A stretch of DNA of 50,854 nt from Neolewinella persica DSM 23188 (GTDB lineage Bacteria > Bacteroidota > Bacteroidia > Chitinophagales > Saprospiraceae), in assembly GCF_000373105.1 (NCBI RefSeq), contig NZ_KB890436.1, forward strand, positions 215,044-265,897, written 5' to 3'. The position numbers and the translations under genes are program-made. Below, in pieces: positions 1-8,354 of this stretch. The notes beneath the pieces were generated by a model that was not told the DNA's origin, made no database searches, and worked only from the letters and a program-made list of their open reading frames with translations. The first letter of the stretch is position 1. Each line of letters starts with the position of its first letter.

Positions 1-91
1 TTGCAGCCAGTCGCTTCGCTCGTTTTGGCGATGCTTGAAAATAAAACATAATAAATTTGGCAAAACAGTCTGTGGCAATTTTCTTGTGCAA
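1..91 (+). repeat. Leader of heptad-repeat element (left end cut by window)
   Basis: Non-coding. It holds the string tcgcttcgctcg, also seen near other repeats here, then an AT-rich stretch and a degenerate leader (aaatttggc, then ctgtggcaattttctt). The same leader precedes the heptad arrays at 2616 and 8355, where it forms a clear hairpin (GAATTGCC-TGC-GGCAATTT). Here the left half of the stem has decayed. The element probably begins outside the window. Confidence 0.6.
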
Positions 92-187
92 CCTGCAACC
101 TGCAACCTGCAACCTGCAACCTGCAACCTGCAACCTGCAACCTGCAACCTGCAACCTGCAACCTGCAACCTGCAACCTGCAACCTGC
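92..187 (+). repeat. Perfect tandem heptad array, 13 x CCTGCAA
   Basis: Thirteen uninterrupted CCTGCAA units run from 92 to 182, followed by a partial unit. The array ends 5 bp before the ATG at 193. A unit of 7 is not a multiple of 3 and no reading frame is maintained, so it is not coding. The same architecture with different units is found at 2616 and 8355. Confidence 0.97.
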
Positions 188-192
188 CTGCC

Positions 193-711
193 ATGAACTA
201 CCGCGATCAACTCCTCTCCGAACATTCCCGCGCTAATGCCGACCTGGTACTGAACCATGTTCTCAAGGATCGCCAGCGGGTGGCGAATCTGATGGATGTC
301 TTTTTGAGCGATGAGTACCGGGCGGTACAGCGTTCTGCTATGGTGGTGGGAGATTTGGGGCGTTTGCGGCCCGCCTGGCTGCAACCTTGGCATAAACATA
401 TGATCCTGGCGGCTAAGGAGCCAGAGCACGACTCGGTGGTGCGCAACGTGATGCGATACTTTTCGGAATTACCGCTGGAACAGGTTGGCGAAGACGACCA
501 GGGAGCATTACTGGAGTTGGCTTTTCGACTTACGGAAAGTCCGTTGCAGGCAGTGGCCATCCGGGTATTTTCTATGACGGTGGCGGCTAATTTTTGTCAG
601 TTGTACCCAGAGCTTAAGGAGGAGTTGCGGGGCATCATCGAATTGTCGCTAGCGGAGGGGGCGACGGCCGGGTTTCGGAGCCGGGGGAATAAGATTTTAC
701 GGAAGCTGTAG
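193..711 (+). CDS. HEAT-like repeat protein, conserved in Bacteroidota
   Basis: A 172-residue, mostly helical soluble protein with no signal peptide or membrane segment. It resembles, from memory, a small HEAT-like family common in Bacteroidota and often found beside purB. Shared features are an N-terminal SEHSRAN segment, LMDVFLSDEYRAVQRSA, AVAIRVFSMTVAAN and a C-terminal AGFRSRGNKILRKL. HEAT-like repeats usually form protein-binding scaffolds and no enzymatic motif is visible. The ATG at 193 lies 5 bp downstream of a 13-unit heptad array, so any promoter must lie in or before the repeat. Whatever gene preceded it is outside the window. The function is unknown; the family assignment is moderately sure. 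Confidence 0.75.
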   Translation: MNYRDQLLSEHSRANADLVLNHVLKDRQRVANLMDVFLSDEYRAVQRSAMVVGDLGRLRPAWLQPWHKHMILAAKEPEHDSVVRNVMRYFSELPLEQVGEDDQGALLELAFRLTESPLQAVAIRVFSMTVAANFCQLYPELKEELRGIIELSLAEGATAGFRSRGNKILRKL

Positions 712-960
712 CAGGCGCGGCCGCAGGTGCAGTGTTTAGGAGCCAGGAACAAGAAATTAGGAGTTATGGAACCGGGCTGGTGCATGGACTACCTGGTGCG
801 CTCCACTTCCTGGCTTCGGGTGAGCAAGCGAAGCGTTGTGAACGGTACTGCGTCGTCCTGGTTGCTAGTTCATTAGCTCGTGGCTCTTAGTTTTTAGCTC
901 CTTCTCCCTGCCCCTTGAAAAGCAACGACAGAAAATGCTGTTATTTCCCAGAATAAACCA
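712..960. repeat. Intergenic repeat cluster before rpsF
   Basis: No gene is seen. It holds one copy of the dispersed 18-bp motif as GGCGCGGCCGCAGGTGCA (714-731). Next come arms rich in TAGGAGCC/GGAGCTA-type strings (about 735-765, complement at 868-903) that can form a loose hairpin. A GTGAGCAAGCGAAGCG element (820-845) is related to copies at 46204 and 46306. Confidence 0.6.
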
Positions 961-968
961 TATCTTTG
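961..968 (+). promoter_or_regulatory. Candidate -7 element of the ribosomal protein operon
   Basis: TATCTTTG matches the Bacteroidota -7 consensus TAnnTTTG and lies 75 bp before the rpsF start. The -33 region is weak (TGTT about 19 bp upstream). The roughly 65-nt leader it implies could carry ribosomal-protein autoregulation, but no recognisable S6:S18 binding structure was identified. Confidence 0.45.
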
Positions 969-1042
969 CACCCGCTTAGGACTGACCTGTTTGGTGCTAA
1001 GCGATTCACCCCTCTTTTTAACCATCAGTACGACTGATCCAT

Positions 1043-1513
1043 ATGAGAAATTACGAGACTACTTTCATCGTAGATCCAGTGCTGTCGACCGAAGATATCA
1101 AGGCGACGGCTCAGGCGTATGTAGAGAACCTCCGCAAGGAAGGTTGCGAAATCGTCTTTGTTGACGAGATGGGCTTGCGCACGCTTGCCTATGACATCAA
1201 CCGACGCAGCAACGGTATCTACTACAGCATTGAATATACTTCGCCCAACGGCGCTTTCCTTAACACGTACGAGTTGGCCCTGCGCCGCGACGAGCGTATC
1301 CTTCGGTTCCTGACCGTTGCTCTCGATAAGTACGGTGTGCAGTACAACGCAGATAAGCGTGCCGGCAAAATCGGCAAGGCTAAGCGTAAGAAGCAAGAGA
1401 AGCCAGCCAAGAGCGAACCGGCAGCCCACGGCATCAGCCGTAAGAAGGCCGATTCTCCTTCCCTTTCTGGTGTGCCTTCTGGCGACGCCGAAAGCTTCAA
1501 GGAAGAAGAGTAA
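1043..1513 (+). CDS. rpsF: 30S ribosomal protein S6 (bS6)
   Basis: bS6 binds 16S rRNA together with S18 on the platform of the small subunit. Residues 1-110 carry the S6 fold: MRNYETTFIVDP at the start, then LRTLAYDINRRSNGIYYSI and ALRRDERILRFL. At 156 residues it is longer than the usual 100-135. The extra C-terminus from about residue 112 is a basic, then acidic low-complexity tail (KAKRKKQEKPAKSEP, ending SFKEEE), probably disordered. The start is the first ATG, in phase with the family N-terminus. It leads the order rpsF-rpsR-rplI, with rpsR 36 bp downstream, and is preceded by a TATCTTTG element. Confidence 0.97.
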   Translation: MRNYETTFIVDPVLSTEDIKATAQAYVENLRKEGCEIVFVDEMGLRTLAYDINRRSNGIYYSIEYTSPNGAFLNTYELALRRDERILRFLTVALDKYGVQYNADKRAGKIGKAKRKKQEKPAKSEPAAHGISRKKADSPSLSGVPSGDAESFKEEE

Positions 1514-1549
1514 CCCCAACCATTCAATCACCGTTAAAAAGACCATACT

Positions 1550-1816
1550 ATGGCCTCTAGAGACGATATCAAGTTCCTTTCCAATCCTAAGATTGGTGGA
1601 CGCAAAAAGAAGTACTGCCGTTTTAAGCGTTACGGCATCAAGTACATCGATTACAAAGATCCTGACTTCCTCCTCACTTTCGTGAACGAGCAGGGCAAGA
1701 TCCTCCCACGCCGGATCACCGGTAACTCCCTCAAGTACCAGCGTAAGATGGGCACAGCCATCAAGCGTGCTCGCCACCTGGCGATGCTGCCGTACCTGAC
1801 GGACCTTTTGAAATAA
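1550..1816 (+). CDS. rpsR: 30S ribosomal protein S18 (bS18)
   Basis: An 88-residue protein that pairs with S6 on the 30S platform. Diagnostic features are the basic KKKYCRF segment near residue 20, then [18 protein letters not shown] and [14 protein letters not shown] at the C-terminus. Length is normal for the family. It lies 36 bp after rpsF and is surely cotranscribed. Downstream, before rplI, an octad hairpin (1817-1898) could attenuate read-through into rplI. Confidence 0.98.
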   Translation: MASRDDIKFLSNPKIGGRKKKYCRFKRYGIKYIDYKDPDFLLTFVNEQGKILPRRITGNSLKYQRKMGTAIKRARHLAMLPYLTDLLK

Positions 1817-1898
1817 GTCAACCAGTCGATAGTCAAGTAGTCAGATAGTCATAGGAGTCCGCTCTTTGACTACCTGACTCTTTGGCTATTTGACTTTT
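1817..1898. repeat. Octad-arm inverted repeat inside the rpsR-rplI gap
   Basis: The left arm is built from 8-bp units (GTCAAGTA, GTCAGATA, GTCA) and the right arm from complementary ones (CTTTGACT, ACCTGACT, CTTTGGCT, ATTTGACT). The arms can pair around a short centre near 1852. It sits within a ribosomal operon, so it must be transcribed unless a separate promoter drives rplI. Confidence 0.75.
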
Positions 1899-1958
1899 AT
1901 TCCTAACCACTCACCGAACGGGGCACTGCCCCAAAAGGGTGGGACAACATAAATTACC

Positions 1959-2405
1959 ATGAAAGTAATTATGCTGAAAGATGTCGACAAAGTCGGCGAC
2001 AAGCACGAAGTAATCACTGTAAAGAACGGTTTCGGCCGCAATTACCTTCTTCCCCGTGGCCTGGCCATCATCGGCAACGATTCCAATATGGGACGTTTGA
2101 ACGAGATGATCCGTCGCGAAGAAGCACAAGAGCAGAAGAAGCTCGATGTGTACCGGGTAATCGCCAAGCAACTGGAAGGTAAGACGCTGAAGATTGGCGC
2201 CAAAGCCGGTACTAGCGGTCGTATCTTCGGTTCTATTACAGAACTCTCCGTTAAGCAGCAGCTGCAGGAGCAGTTTGGTGTAGAAATCGAGCGTAAGAAA
2301 ATCAACTTACCTGAAGATGCCAAAGAACTTGGCACCTACACCCTTATTCTCAAGCTCCACCCCGAGGTGACGCACGAGATGCAGATGGAGGTAGCGCAGG
2401 ACTAA
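1959..2405 (+). CDS. rplI: 50S ribosomal protein L9 (bL9)
   Basis: bL9 binds domain V of 23S rRNA near the L1 stalk with its N-terminal domain and helps keep frame. The 148-residue protein has the N-terminal signature KDVDKVGDKHEVITVKNGFG followed by RNYLLPRGLAI. After that come a long connecting helix (about residues 45-75) and a C-terminal domain with FGSITE and LHPEVTHEM. Length is standard. It is the last gene of the operon and is followed by a strong hairpin-T-run terminator at 2437. Confidence 0.98.
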   Translation: MKVIMLKDVDKVGDKHEVITVKNGFGRNYLLPRGLAIIGNDSNMGRLNEMIRREEAQEQKKLDVYRVIAKQLEGKTLKIGAKAGTSGRIFGSITELSVKQQLQEQFGVEIERKKINLPEDAKELGTYTLILKLHPEVTHEMQMEVAQD

Positions 2406-2436
2406 AAACTCCAGCACTGTTTTTAAAGACTCAGGA

Positions 2437-2471
2437 GGTCGCCGTGATTTGGTTCGCGGCGGCCTTTTTTT
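2437..2471 (+). terminator. Rho-independent terminator after rplI
   Basis: GGTCGCCG and CGGCGGCC form a GC-rich stem around a 12-nt loop, followed directly by seven T residues. It ends the rpsF-rpsR-rplI unit. Confidence 0.85.
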
Positions 2472-2615
2472 GTCGCTTCGCTCCTTGTTGCAGAGCGCCT
2501 TCGGCGCGTTGCAGGTTGCAGCTATCGCATCAGGCAGCTCGCTCCGATCATTTTGGATGTTTCTTTTGAAATAATGCCGGAAAATTTGGCCGAATTGCCT
2601 GCGGCAATTTTCTTA
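2472..2615 (+). repeat. Leader region and hairpin of the second heptad element
   Basis: It starts with tcgcttcgctcc, continues with a GCGCCTTCGGCGC hairpin and a short reverse heptad arm (gttgcaggttgcag), then an AT-rich stretch. It ends with the hairpin GAATTGCC-TGC-GGCAATTT (2592-2610), which is identical to that at 8331. Confidence 0.75.
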
Positions 2616-2713
2616 CCTGAATCCTGAATCCTGAATCCTGAATCCTGAATCCTGAATCCTGAATCCTGAATCCTGAATCCTGAATCCTGAATCCTGAATC
2701 CTGAATCCTGAAT
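2616..2713 (+). repeat. Perfect tandem heptad array, 14 x CCTGAAT
   Basis: Exactly fourteen uninterrupted CCTGAAT units. The array directly abuts the stop codon (2715-2717) of the minus-strand permease gene, so it forms that gene's 3' UTR. Read on the minus strand it would encode a repeated DSGFRIQ peptide, which is an artefact of translating the repeat. Confidence 0.97.
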
Positions 2714-2714
2714 T

Positions 2715-3983
2715 TTAACTCCGCATCGCCTCCACCGGATCCATCTTGGCTGCCAGTCCGGCGGGGACGGCACCGGCAAGGATACCGACAACGGCCGAGA
2801 GTACAACACCGATGACGGCATACTTTAAGCTGAGGTTAATGGCAAAGCTTTCAAAGGACATGTTGATGATGGAGGTTACCCCCACGACAAGGCCGAGACC
2901 GATAACGCCACCGATGATACAGAGTATCACCGATTCCGTAAGGAACTCGAGTAGGATGACGAACTGCCGGGCACCGAGAGCCTTTTTCACTCCAATCAGG
3001 CTCGTACGTTCCTTCACGGAGACAAACATGATGTTGGCCACGCTGATGGCACCTACGATCATGGAGAAAAGGCCAATGAGACCGCCGACCATGTTCAAAA
3101 CACCGAAGAAGCCACCTATAGAGTCGGCGATCATGGTGAGTTGATTTAGGGAGAAATTGTCTTCCTCGCGTGGCCTGAGTCCGCGACCGGAACGTAAAAT
3201 TCCCCGGATATCGTCTTCAAGTTGCTGCAACGGTACGCCTTCTTTAGCCTTTACGGCTAAGCGGCCGCCGAAGCGCCTACTATTTTTCAGGTTCATGAAG
3301 CGCGCCGCATTGGTATAGGTAATGGCCACGGTATAATCATAGTCAATAATATTAATGAGGTCTCCGCCCGTTTTATCAAAGACGCCGATCACCTCATACT
3401 TTTGGCTGCCCATTTTCATAGTTTTTCCTACTGGTGGGATGGCGCCAAACAGCTCTGCCGCTACTTCGTGGCCGATAATCGCCTTGTCTGCTCCGGATGA
3501 ATATTCTGAAGGTGTCCAATAACGCCCCCTTTGAATCTCGACATTGTACATTCGATCCAGTTCGTAAGTCGTCACCAATACAGAGGCGCCCTCAACTGCC
3601 GAGCGGTTGTACTTGACTACCTTTCGCCCCGCTTCGGTAGAATAATTAATGACGGAGGCAGTCGGCATGCGCTCTTTTAATCTTTCGTAATCGTCATGAT
3701 CAGGGTGAGGCCGCTGAAAATATTCCCACCAGTCGCCGCTGTTATCTTTCCATGGCCATTTGTCAACGTAAACCACGTCTTCTCCCAGTTTAGCGAAACT
3801 GCCCTGAACACTACTTTCCAAAGACTCGACGGCCGATAGCACCCCGATGATACAGAAGATGCCGATAGATATACCGAGAAGAGAAAGGAACGTCCTCAGT
3901 TTATTGCCAATGAGCTGAGCCATGGCCTGACGGATACTTTCGGAGAAAACTTTGAGAAATAGCATGCGGAAATATTGGGTCAT
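2715..3983 (-). CDS. ABC transporter permease, MacB/FtsX type
   Basis: An inner-membrane permease of the MacB/LolC/FtsX superfamily, about 422 residues. These proteins transmit ATP-driven movement to periplasmic substrates, for example in lipoprotein release or efflux. TM1 lies at about residues 31-52 (TFLSLLGISIGIFCIIGVLS) after the NKLRTFLSLLGI signature. A periplasmic MacB-type domain follows, then an FtsX domain with three TM segments at about 280-420. It ends AAKMDPVEAMRS, the usual end of the family. No ATPase gene is adjacent, so it must work with a distant partner. The start is uncertain: ATG at 3983 is used, ATG at 3965 also fits, and a TACCTTTA promoter-like string overlaps the upstream TTG at 3995. 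Confidence 0.9.
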   Translation of the reverse strand: MTQYFRMLFLKVFSESIRQAMAQLIGNKLRTFLSLLGISIGIFCIIGVLSAVESLESSVQGSFAKLGEDVVYVDKWPWKDNSGDWWEYFQRPHPDHDDYERLKERMPTASVINYSTEAGRKVVKYNRSAVEGASVLVTTYELDRMYNVEIQRGRYWTPSEYSSGADKAIIGHEVAAELFGAIPPVGKTMKMGSQKYEVIGVFDKTGGDLINIIDYDYTVAITYTNAARFMNLKNSRRFGGRLAVKAKEGVPLQQLEDDIRGILRSGRGLRPREEDNFSLNQLTMIADSIGGFFGVLNMVGGLIGLFSMIVGAISVANIMFVSVKERTSLIGVKKALGARQFVILLEFLTESVILCIIGGVIGLGLVVGVTSIINMSFESFAINLSLKYAVIGVVLSAVVGILAGAVPAGLAAKMDPVEAMRS

Positions 3984-4136
3984 TAAAGGTAGCAAAACAC
4001 ACCGCTTAGAACCTCTGAGATAGACTAAAGGCAGGGAATGATGGACAAACGGACGTTTTTAGGGCCAGAGAATCAACTTTAGCTCGCTGAACGACTTCTT
4101 AAAGGTGTGGTATTATATGATTTCTTAAAATACCCC

Positions 4137-4144
4137 TACCTTTG
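4137..4144 (+). promoter_or_regulatory. Candidate -7 element for queA
   Basis: TACCTTTG fits TAnnTTTG and lies 45 bp before the queA ATG. No clear -33 TTG is found at the usual 19-20 bp spacing, so the assignment rests on the -7 match alone. Confidence 0.45.
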
Positions 4145-4188
4145 CGCGCTGTTTCGTAATTAACACGACACTAAAATTAGTACCGGGA

Positions 4189-5253
4189 ATGAGGACAAAG
4201 CTGTCACAATTTAAGTTCGAACTAAATGAAAAACTCATCGCTAAAACGCCTAGTAAGCGTAGGGATGATAGTCGGCTAATGGTCGTTAACCGGGCAACTG
4301 GTGAGATCGAGCACAAGATGTTTACTGACTTACTCGATTTCTATGACGAAGGAGATACCCTCGTTTTCAACAACACTAAGGTTTTTCCCGCCCGCCTCTA
4401 CGGGTTGAAGGAAAAGACCCAGGCACGAATCGAGGTTTTCCTTCTGCGGGAACTCAATACCCAAGCTCGTCTCTGGGACGTCCTGGTGGACCCCGCCCGT
4501 AAGATCCGGGTTGGAAACAAACTTTACTTCAATGATAAGCGTGGTGTCACCCGCCTGGTTGCTGAAGTAGTGGATAATACGACCAGTCGTGGACGTACCA
4601 TCCGTTTCCTTTTTGATGGCCCCAACGACGAATTCCTCAAGGAGCTCCACAGCCTCGGTAATACCCCATTACCAAAACTGCTGGAACGTGAGGCCGATGC
4701 CCGCGATGCTGAGCGCTATCAAACGGTATTCGCCAGCGAAATAGGTGCGGTTGCAGCTCCTACCGCCGGACTCCATTTCAGTCGGGAGACCCTGATGCGA
4801 ATGGAACTCAAAGGTGTTAAGAAAGCAGACATCACTCTACACTTAGGTTTGGGAACCTTCCGGGACATTGAAGTGGAAGACCTCTCCAAGCATAAAATGG
4901 ACGCGGAGTATTTCCGGGTGGAACAGGCCGCCTGTGACATCGTCAATGCTACCAAGGTCGACGGAGGTAAAATCTGTGCAATTGGCACTACTGCCATCCG
5001 GGCCTGTGAAAACAGCGTAAGCGCCGAGCGTCTGCTGGCACCGAATGAAGGATGGACCAATAAATTCATTTTCCCGCCTTACGACTTCCACATTCCTGAT
5101 CACCTGCTGACCAATTTCCATCTGCCGAAGAGCAGTCTCTTCATCACTACCTGTGCCTTTGGTGGTATTGACCTGATCCTGGAAGCTTACGCTATCGCCC
5201 AGAAAGAGAAGTATCGCTTTTTCGCCTATGGCGATGCGATGCTGGTAGTCTGA
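4189..5253 (+). CDS. queA: S-adenosylmethionine:tRNA ribosyltransferase-isomerase
   Basis: QueA transfers the ribose part of SAM to preQ1 in the anticodon of tRNA, making epoxyqueuosine, a late step of queuosine synthesis. It acts in the cytoplasm. The 354-residue length is typical. Family motifs seen are [15 protein letters not shown] near residue 60, [14 protein letters not shown] near 189, [14 protein letters not shown] near 220 and [19 protein letters not shown] near 305. The start ATG is 45 bp after a TACCTTTG promoter element. It is a single-gene unit ended by a strong terminator at 5289. No other queuosine gene is in the window. Confidence 0.97.
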   Translation: MRTKLSQFKFELNEKLIAKTPSKRRDDSRLMVVNRATGEIEHKMFTDLLDFYDEGDTLVFNNTKVFPARLYGLKEKTQARIEVFLLRELNTQARLWDVLVDPARKIRVGNKLYFNDKRGVTRLVAEVVDNTTSRGRTIRFLFDGPNDEFLKELHSLGNTPLPKLLEREADARDAERYQTVFASEIGAVAAPTAGLHFSRETLMRMELKGVKKADITLHLGLGTFRDIEVEDLSKHKMDAEYFRVEQAACDIVNATKVDGGKICAIGTTAIRACENSVSAERLLAPNEGWTNKFIFPPYDFHIPDHLLTNFHLPKSSLFITTCAFGGIDLILEAYAIAQKEKYRFFAYGDAMLVV

Positions 5254-5288
5254 TAAACCTACTGGTCTTAAAGCTACTAAGCGCAATG

Positions 5289-5323
5289 AGCCCCGAATCG
5301 TCTGATGATGATTCGGGGCTTTT
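5289..5323 (+). terminator. Terminator between queA and tRNA-Phe
   Basis: An 11-bp perfect stem, AGCCCCGAATC / GATTCGGGGCT, with a 10-nt loop followed by TTT. It can serve queA on the plus strand and, as a near-palindrome, the tRNA on the minus strand. Confidence 0.85.
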
Positions 5324-5347
5324 GCTCTGGTAAAGGGATGAAAATAG

Positions 5348-5419
5348 TGTGGACAAAAGGGCTCGAACCTCTATCTCCGGCGTTTCAAACCGGCGCTCTG
5401 CCTGTTGAGCTATGTCCGC
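5348..5419 (-). tRNA. tRNA-Phe (anticodon GAA)
   Basis: Read on the minus strand: acceptor GCGGACA with TGTCCAC, D arm GCTC..GAGC, anticodon stem CCGGT/GCCGG around TTGAAAC giving GAA, and T arm AGAGG-TTCGAGC-CCTTT. CCA is not encoded. Position 2-71 is a C-A mismatch in the acceptor stem, which is unusual; all other stems are good. Confidence 0.93.
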
Positions 5420-5797
5420 AGTGGGTAGAAAAAAACTCGCATTACGCGCTTCGTCGGTAACCTATTCCCTGAGCGCAGTGAATTATTGCACCGTCGGAGT
5501 TGTGAGTTTCAGGTTATGGCCTGCAGGGATATAATGGGAGGAGGAGGGAAGTAAGTTGCAAGGCCGGTTAACTTAACGGGTGTTTTCTTTGGCGGGGCCG
5601 CAGGTGCAAGGATAGTAGCTGGGAGCCAGAGGCCAGGTAACTGGTTCCCCTGCTTCCAGTTCCTGAACACTGCACCTGCGGCCCCGCCCCGAAAAGAATG
5701 TTGAAATTCGTAGATATTCCCTTTCTTTCTTTGCTACTTTTTTCTCCCTTACTTTTTCGTACTTTGCGCAGTAACGCAAGCTCTTAAAATATAGACT
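5420..5797. other. Intergenic region tRNA-Phe to fadD
   Basis: No gene is seen. The central part (5591-5688) is an inverted pair of the 18-bp motif (listed separately). The last 60 bp before fadD are T-rich and contain gtactttgc, a weak promoter-like string. Confidence 0.5.
5591..5688. repeat. Inverted pair of the 18-bp motif (cassette 1)
   Basis: GGCGGGGCCGCAGGTGCA (5591-5608) and its exact reverse complement TGCACCTGCGGCCCCGCC (5671-5688) flank 62 bp. The inner part is itself partly self-complementary (gggagccag, gaggccagg, ctggttccc). The 18-bp arms pair perfectly. There is no T-run, so simple termination is not evident. Confidence 0.93.
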
Positions 5798-7468
5798 ATG
5801 TCCGCCGACCAGCGCCCCTGGCTAGCTCAGTACCCCTCCGGAATCCCCGCTAATGTTGATACGGAAGTTTTTTCTACGTTAAAAGACCTCCTTGGGGAGG
5901 CCATGAAAAAGTTTGCCAAACATCCGGCTTACGCTTGTATGGGTAAAGAAATCACCTATGCGGAGCTGGATCGTCAAAGCACAGCTTTCGGCGCCTACCT
6001 CCATTACCGGGGCCTGCAACCGGGAGACCGGGTAGCACTGATGATGCCAAATATGTTGCAATACCCGATTGCATTATACGGCCTGCTAAAGGCGGGGTTG
6101 GTCATTGTTAATACCAACCCGCTTTATACGCCCCGGGAGATGAAGCACCAGTTCAATGACGCTGAGGTTTCTGCGGTGGTGATCTGCGAAAATTTTGCCA
6201 ATAACCTGGAAGAAATCATTGGAGAGACTGGCGTTAAAACCGTCATCACTACCTCTATAGGTGAGCTGCTTGGTACGGTGAAGGGGGCAATTACCAATTT
6301 CGTGGTCCGTAAGATCAAGAAAATGGTACCGGCTTATAACCTGCCCGGTACTGTAAACTTCAAGACTGCCCTGTCTGAAGGAGCTAAGTATAAGTTGCCA
6401 GAGTTTATCGGTCAAAAGGACGACACCATTGCCCTACAGTACACCGGCGGAACTACCGGTGTTTCTAAAGGTGCTATGCTGACCAACGGCAACCTGGTCG
6501 CCAACGCCCTTCAGTCTAAAGCCTGGATGACCCAGAAATTGGAAGAGGGCGGTGATCTCCGGATGCTTTGCCCATTGCCGTTGTACCACATTTTTGCCTT
6601 TACGGTCAATGCAGTCGCCATCTTTGGGCACGGGATATGTAATGTTCTGATCACGAATCCTCGTGACCTCAAAACGATAGTTGATGCCTTTAAGGACAAT
6701 AAAATCGGCGGGCTCACGGGGGTTAACACGTTATACAATGCCCTGACTAATAATCCTGGCTTCAAAGCGCTAGACTTCCGCCACCTGGAAATCGCCGTGG
6801 GCGGCGGAATGGCCGTACAACGTCCGGTAGCAGAGGCATGGCAGAAGCTGACTGGTGTCCCCCTGAGTGAAGGCTACGGCCTGACGGAAAGTAGCCCTTC
6901 GGCCAGCATGAACCCCCTCAACGATAACCTCCGTATTGGCACCATTGGCGTTCCACTGCCCAGCACCTTGATGCGGGTGTGGAATGAGGATGAAAACCGG
7001 TTGGCGACTCCTGAGGAGCGCGGAGAAATACAGATCAAAGGCCCCCAGGTAATGAAAGGGTACCTGAACCGGCCAGAAGAAACCGCAGAAGTCATGCTCG
7101 ACGGCTGGCTGCGTACCGGAGACATCGGTATGATGAGTGAAGACGGCTTCTTCCGAATCGTAGACAGGAAGAAGGACATGATTCTTGTTTCTGGGTTCAA
7201 TGTGTTTCCTAATGAGGTGGAAGACGTAATTGCCGGTCACCCGATGGTCCTTGAAGTTGCGGCCATCGGTATACCCAGTGAGAAATCCGGGGAAGTCGTC
7301 AAGGTCTTCGTAGTAAAGAAGGATAAGTCACTCACCGAAGAAGAAGTAATTACCTACGCACGGGAGAACCTGACGGGGTATAAAGTCCCTAAGGCAGTAG
7401 AATTCCGGGAAGATTTACCAAAGAGTAACGTTGGTAAGATCATCCGGAGGCATTTGCGGGAAGAATAA
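5798..7468 (+). CDS. fadD: Long-chain acyl-CoA synthetase (AMP-binding)
   Basis: It activates fatty acids to acyl-CoA through an acyl-adenylate, in the cytoplasm or at the inner membrane, feeding beta-oxidation or lipid synthesis. The 556 residues show all adenylate-forming motifs: P-loop-like YTGGTTGVSKGAML near residue 214, GYGLTESSP near 362, GWLRTGDIGMM near 434, DRKKDMILVSGFNVFPNE near 455, and the C-terminal lysine motif PKSNVGKIIRR near 540. The bacterial FadD-like N-terminus (RPWLAQYPSGIP) is present. The start ATG fits the family. No beta-oxidation gene is adjacent. The chain-length preference cannot be read from sequence. Confidence 0.93.
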   Translation: MSADQRPWLAQYPSGIPANVDTEVFSTLKDLLGEAMKKFAKHPAYACMGKEITYAELDRQSTAFGAYLHYRGLQPGDRVALMMPNMLQYPIALYGLLKAGLVIVNTNPLYTPREMKHQFNDAEVSAVVICENFANNLEEIIGETGVKTVITTSIGELLGTVKGAITNFVVRKIKKMVPAYNLPGTVNFKTALSEGAKYKLPEFIGQKDDTIALQYTGGTTGVSKGAMLTNGNLVANALQSKAWMTQKLEEGGDLRMLCPLPLYHIFAFTVNAVAIFGHGICNVLITNPRDLKTIVDAFKDNKIGGLTGVNTLYNALTNNPGFKALDFRHLEIAVGGGMAVQRPVAEAWQKLTGVPLSEGYGLTESSPSASMNPLNDNLRIGTIGVPLPSTLMRVWNEDENRLATPEERGEIQIKGPQVMKGYLNRPEETAEVMLDGWLRTGDIGMMSEDGFFRIVDRKKDMILVSGFNVFPNEVEDVIAGHPMVLEVAAIGIPSEKSGEVVKVFVVKKDKSLTEEEVITYARENLTGYKVPKAVEFREDLPKSNVGKIIRRHLREE

Positions 7469-7660
7469 TGAGGTAGTCAGAGAGTCGCTGCCGCAAGTAC
7501 TTTTCGCGGAGCGGTGCTTGCTCGCCTGCTTGTAGCCTGATTTGAGGATCTGCTATAATCAGGCGGGCATAGTTGCTGTATGCAGGTTTAGGGTAATCCA
7601 GTAGCGGGGAAGGCATTAGCCGGTTACTCTCCCATCCATTAATCCTCCCAATTACTCAAA
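7469..7660. repeat. Degenerate hairpin element after fadD
   Basis: No gene is seen. It contains octad-like agGTAGTCAGAGAGTC, then gctgccgcaagtacttttcgcgg..gcttgctcg, a degenerate reverse copy of the GAGCAAGCG element at 46204. Further self-complementary strings run to 7640. It lies between fadD and the convergent rplS terminator. Confidence 0.45.
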
Positions 7661-7667
7661 ATAGAAC

Positions 7668-7700
7668 AACCCGACCACTCCGCAGGGGAGTGATCGGGTT
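7668..7700 (-). terminator. Terminator of rplS
   Basis: AACCCGACCACTC and GAGTGATCGGGTT pair across a short loop (one G-T/bulge) in the fadD-rplS convergent gap. On the minus strand the stem is followed by a T-rich stretch (gttctatttt). Confidence 0.75.
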
Positions 7701-7758
7701 GCCAGGTGCAATGATTTTGCCACTGTTTGCTTTCCTGAAACAGGAAAACGAACAAGTT

Positions 7759-8109
7759 TTACTTGATGCGACGCTCCTTGATACGGGCCTTCTTACCAAC
7801 GCGGTCACGCAGGTAGAACAGGCGGCTGCGACGAACCTTACCGTGCTTGACGATAGCAATACCGTCGATGGCAGGAGAGGATAATGGGAAGATACGCTCA
7901 ACACCAATACCGTTGGAGATTTTGCGAACCGTGAAGGTCTTGGTCAGGCCTTCACCTTTGATCTGGATTACGTCACCACGGAATTGCTGGATCCGGGACT
8001 TCTCGCCCTCGGTAATTCTGTAGTCTACCACAACGGTGTCGCCGGCGCGGAAGGCTGGAAGATCGGTCTTGTTGCTAACTTGCTCGTGAATGAAGGAAAT
8101 AGCGTCCAT
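7759..8109 (-). CDS. rplS: 50S ribosomal protein L19 (bL19)
   Basis: bL19 lies at the 30S-50S interface. The 116-residue protein shows [47 protein letters not shown] and the basic end [18 protein letters not shown], all typical. Length is normal. It stands alone here; the rimM/trmD genes that neighbour it in many bacteria are not in the window. A good promoter (TTG-N20-TACCTTTG) precedes it on the minus strand and a hairpin terminator follows. Confidence 0.98.
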   Translation of the reverse strand: MDAISFIHEQVSNKTDLPAFRAGDTVVVDYRITEGEKSRIQQFRGDVIQIKGEGLTKTFTVRKISNGIGVERIFPLSSPAIDGIAIVKHGKVRRSRLFYLRDRVGKKARIKERRIK

Positions 8110-8146
8110 GGCTGTAATAATTTTTGAACTCGCTTCTTGCGGCCCG

Positions 8147-8177
8147 CAAAGGTAACGCTTTCTTTTTGGTTGGACAA
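8147..8177 (-). promoter_or_regulatory. Bacteroidota-type promoter of rplS
   Basis: On the minus strand, TTG (8177-8175) is followed after 20 bp by TACCTTTG (8154-8147), matching the -33/-7 pattern of Bacteroidota primary sigma factor promoters. It lies 38 bp before the rplS start codon. Confidence 0.75.
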
Positions 8178-8354
8178 GAGTCCGGGGGAAATAGACGAAA
8201 AATTGCTTCGCTCGTGGGGTATTGATGTGCGATATCTGATGTGATATAGGTGATTGGCTGCCGTATTTGGTAGCTCACCTCGTTTGTGTTAGGGTGTTTT
8301 TTTTAAAAAAGGTCCAAGAAAAACTTTGCTGAATTGCCTGCGGCAATTTTCTTA
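8178..8354 (+). repeat. Leader region and hairpin of the third heptad element
   Basis: It contains attgcttcgctcg, a degenerate reverse arm (gatatctgatgtgatatagg), an A/T-rich stretch, and the hairpin GAATTGCC-TGC-GGCAATTT (8331-8349) followed by TCTTA. The hairpin and the following bases are identical to those at 2592. Confidence 0.75.

Noticed and set aside
2522..2821. Open frame with repeated DSGFRIQ peptides
   Set aside because: It is the translation of the CCTGAAT array on the minus strand and has no start or function of its own.
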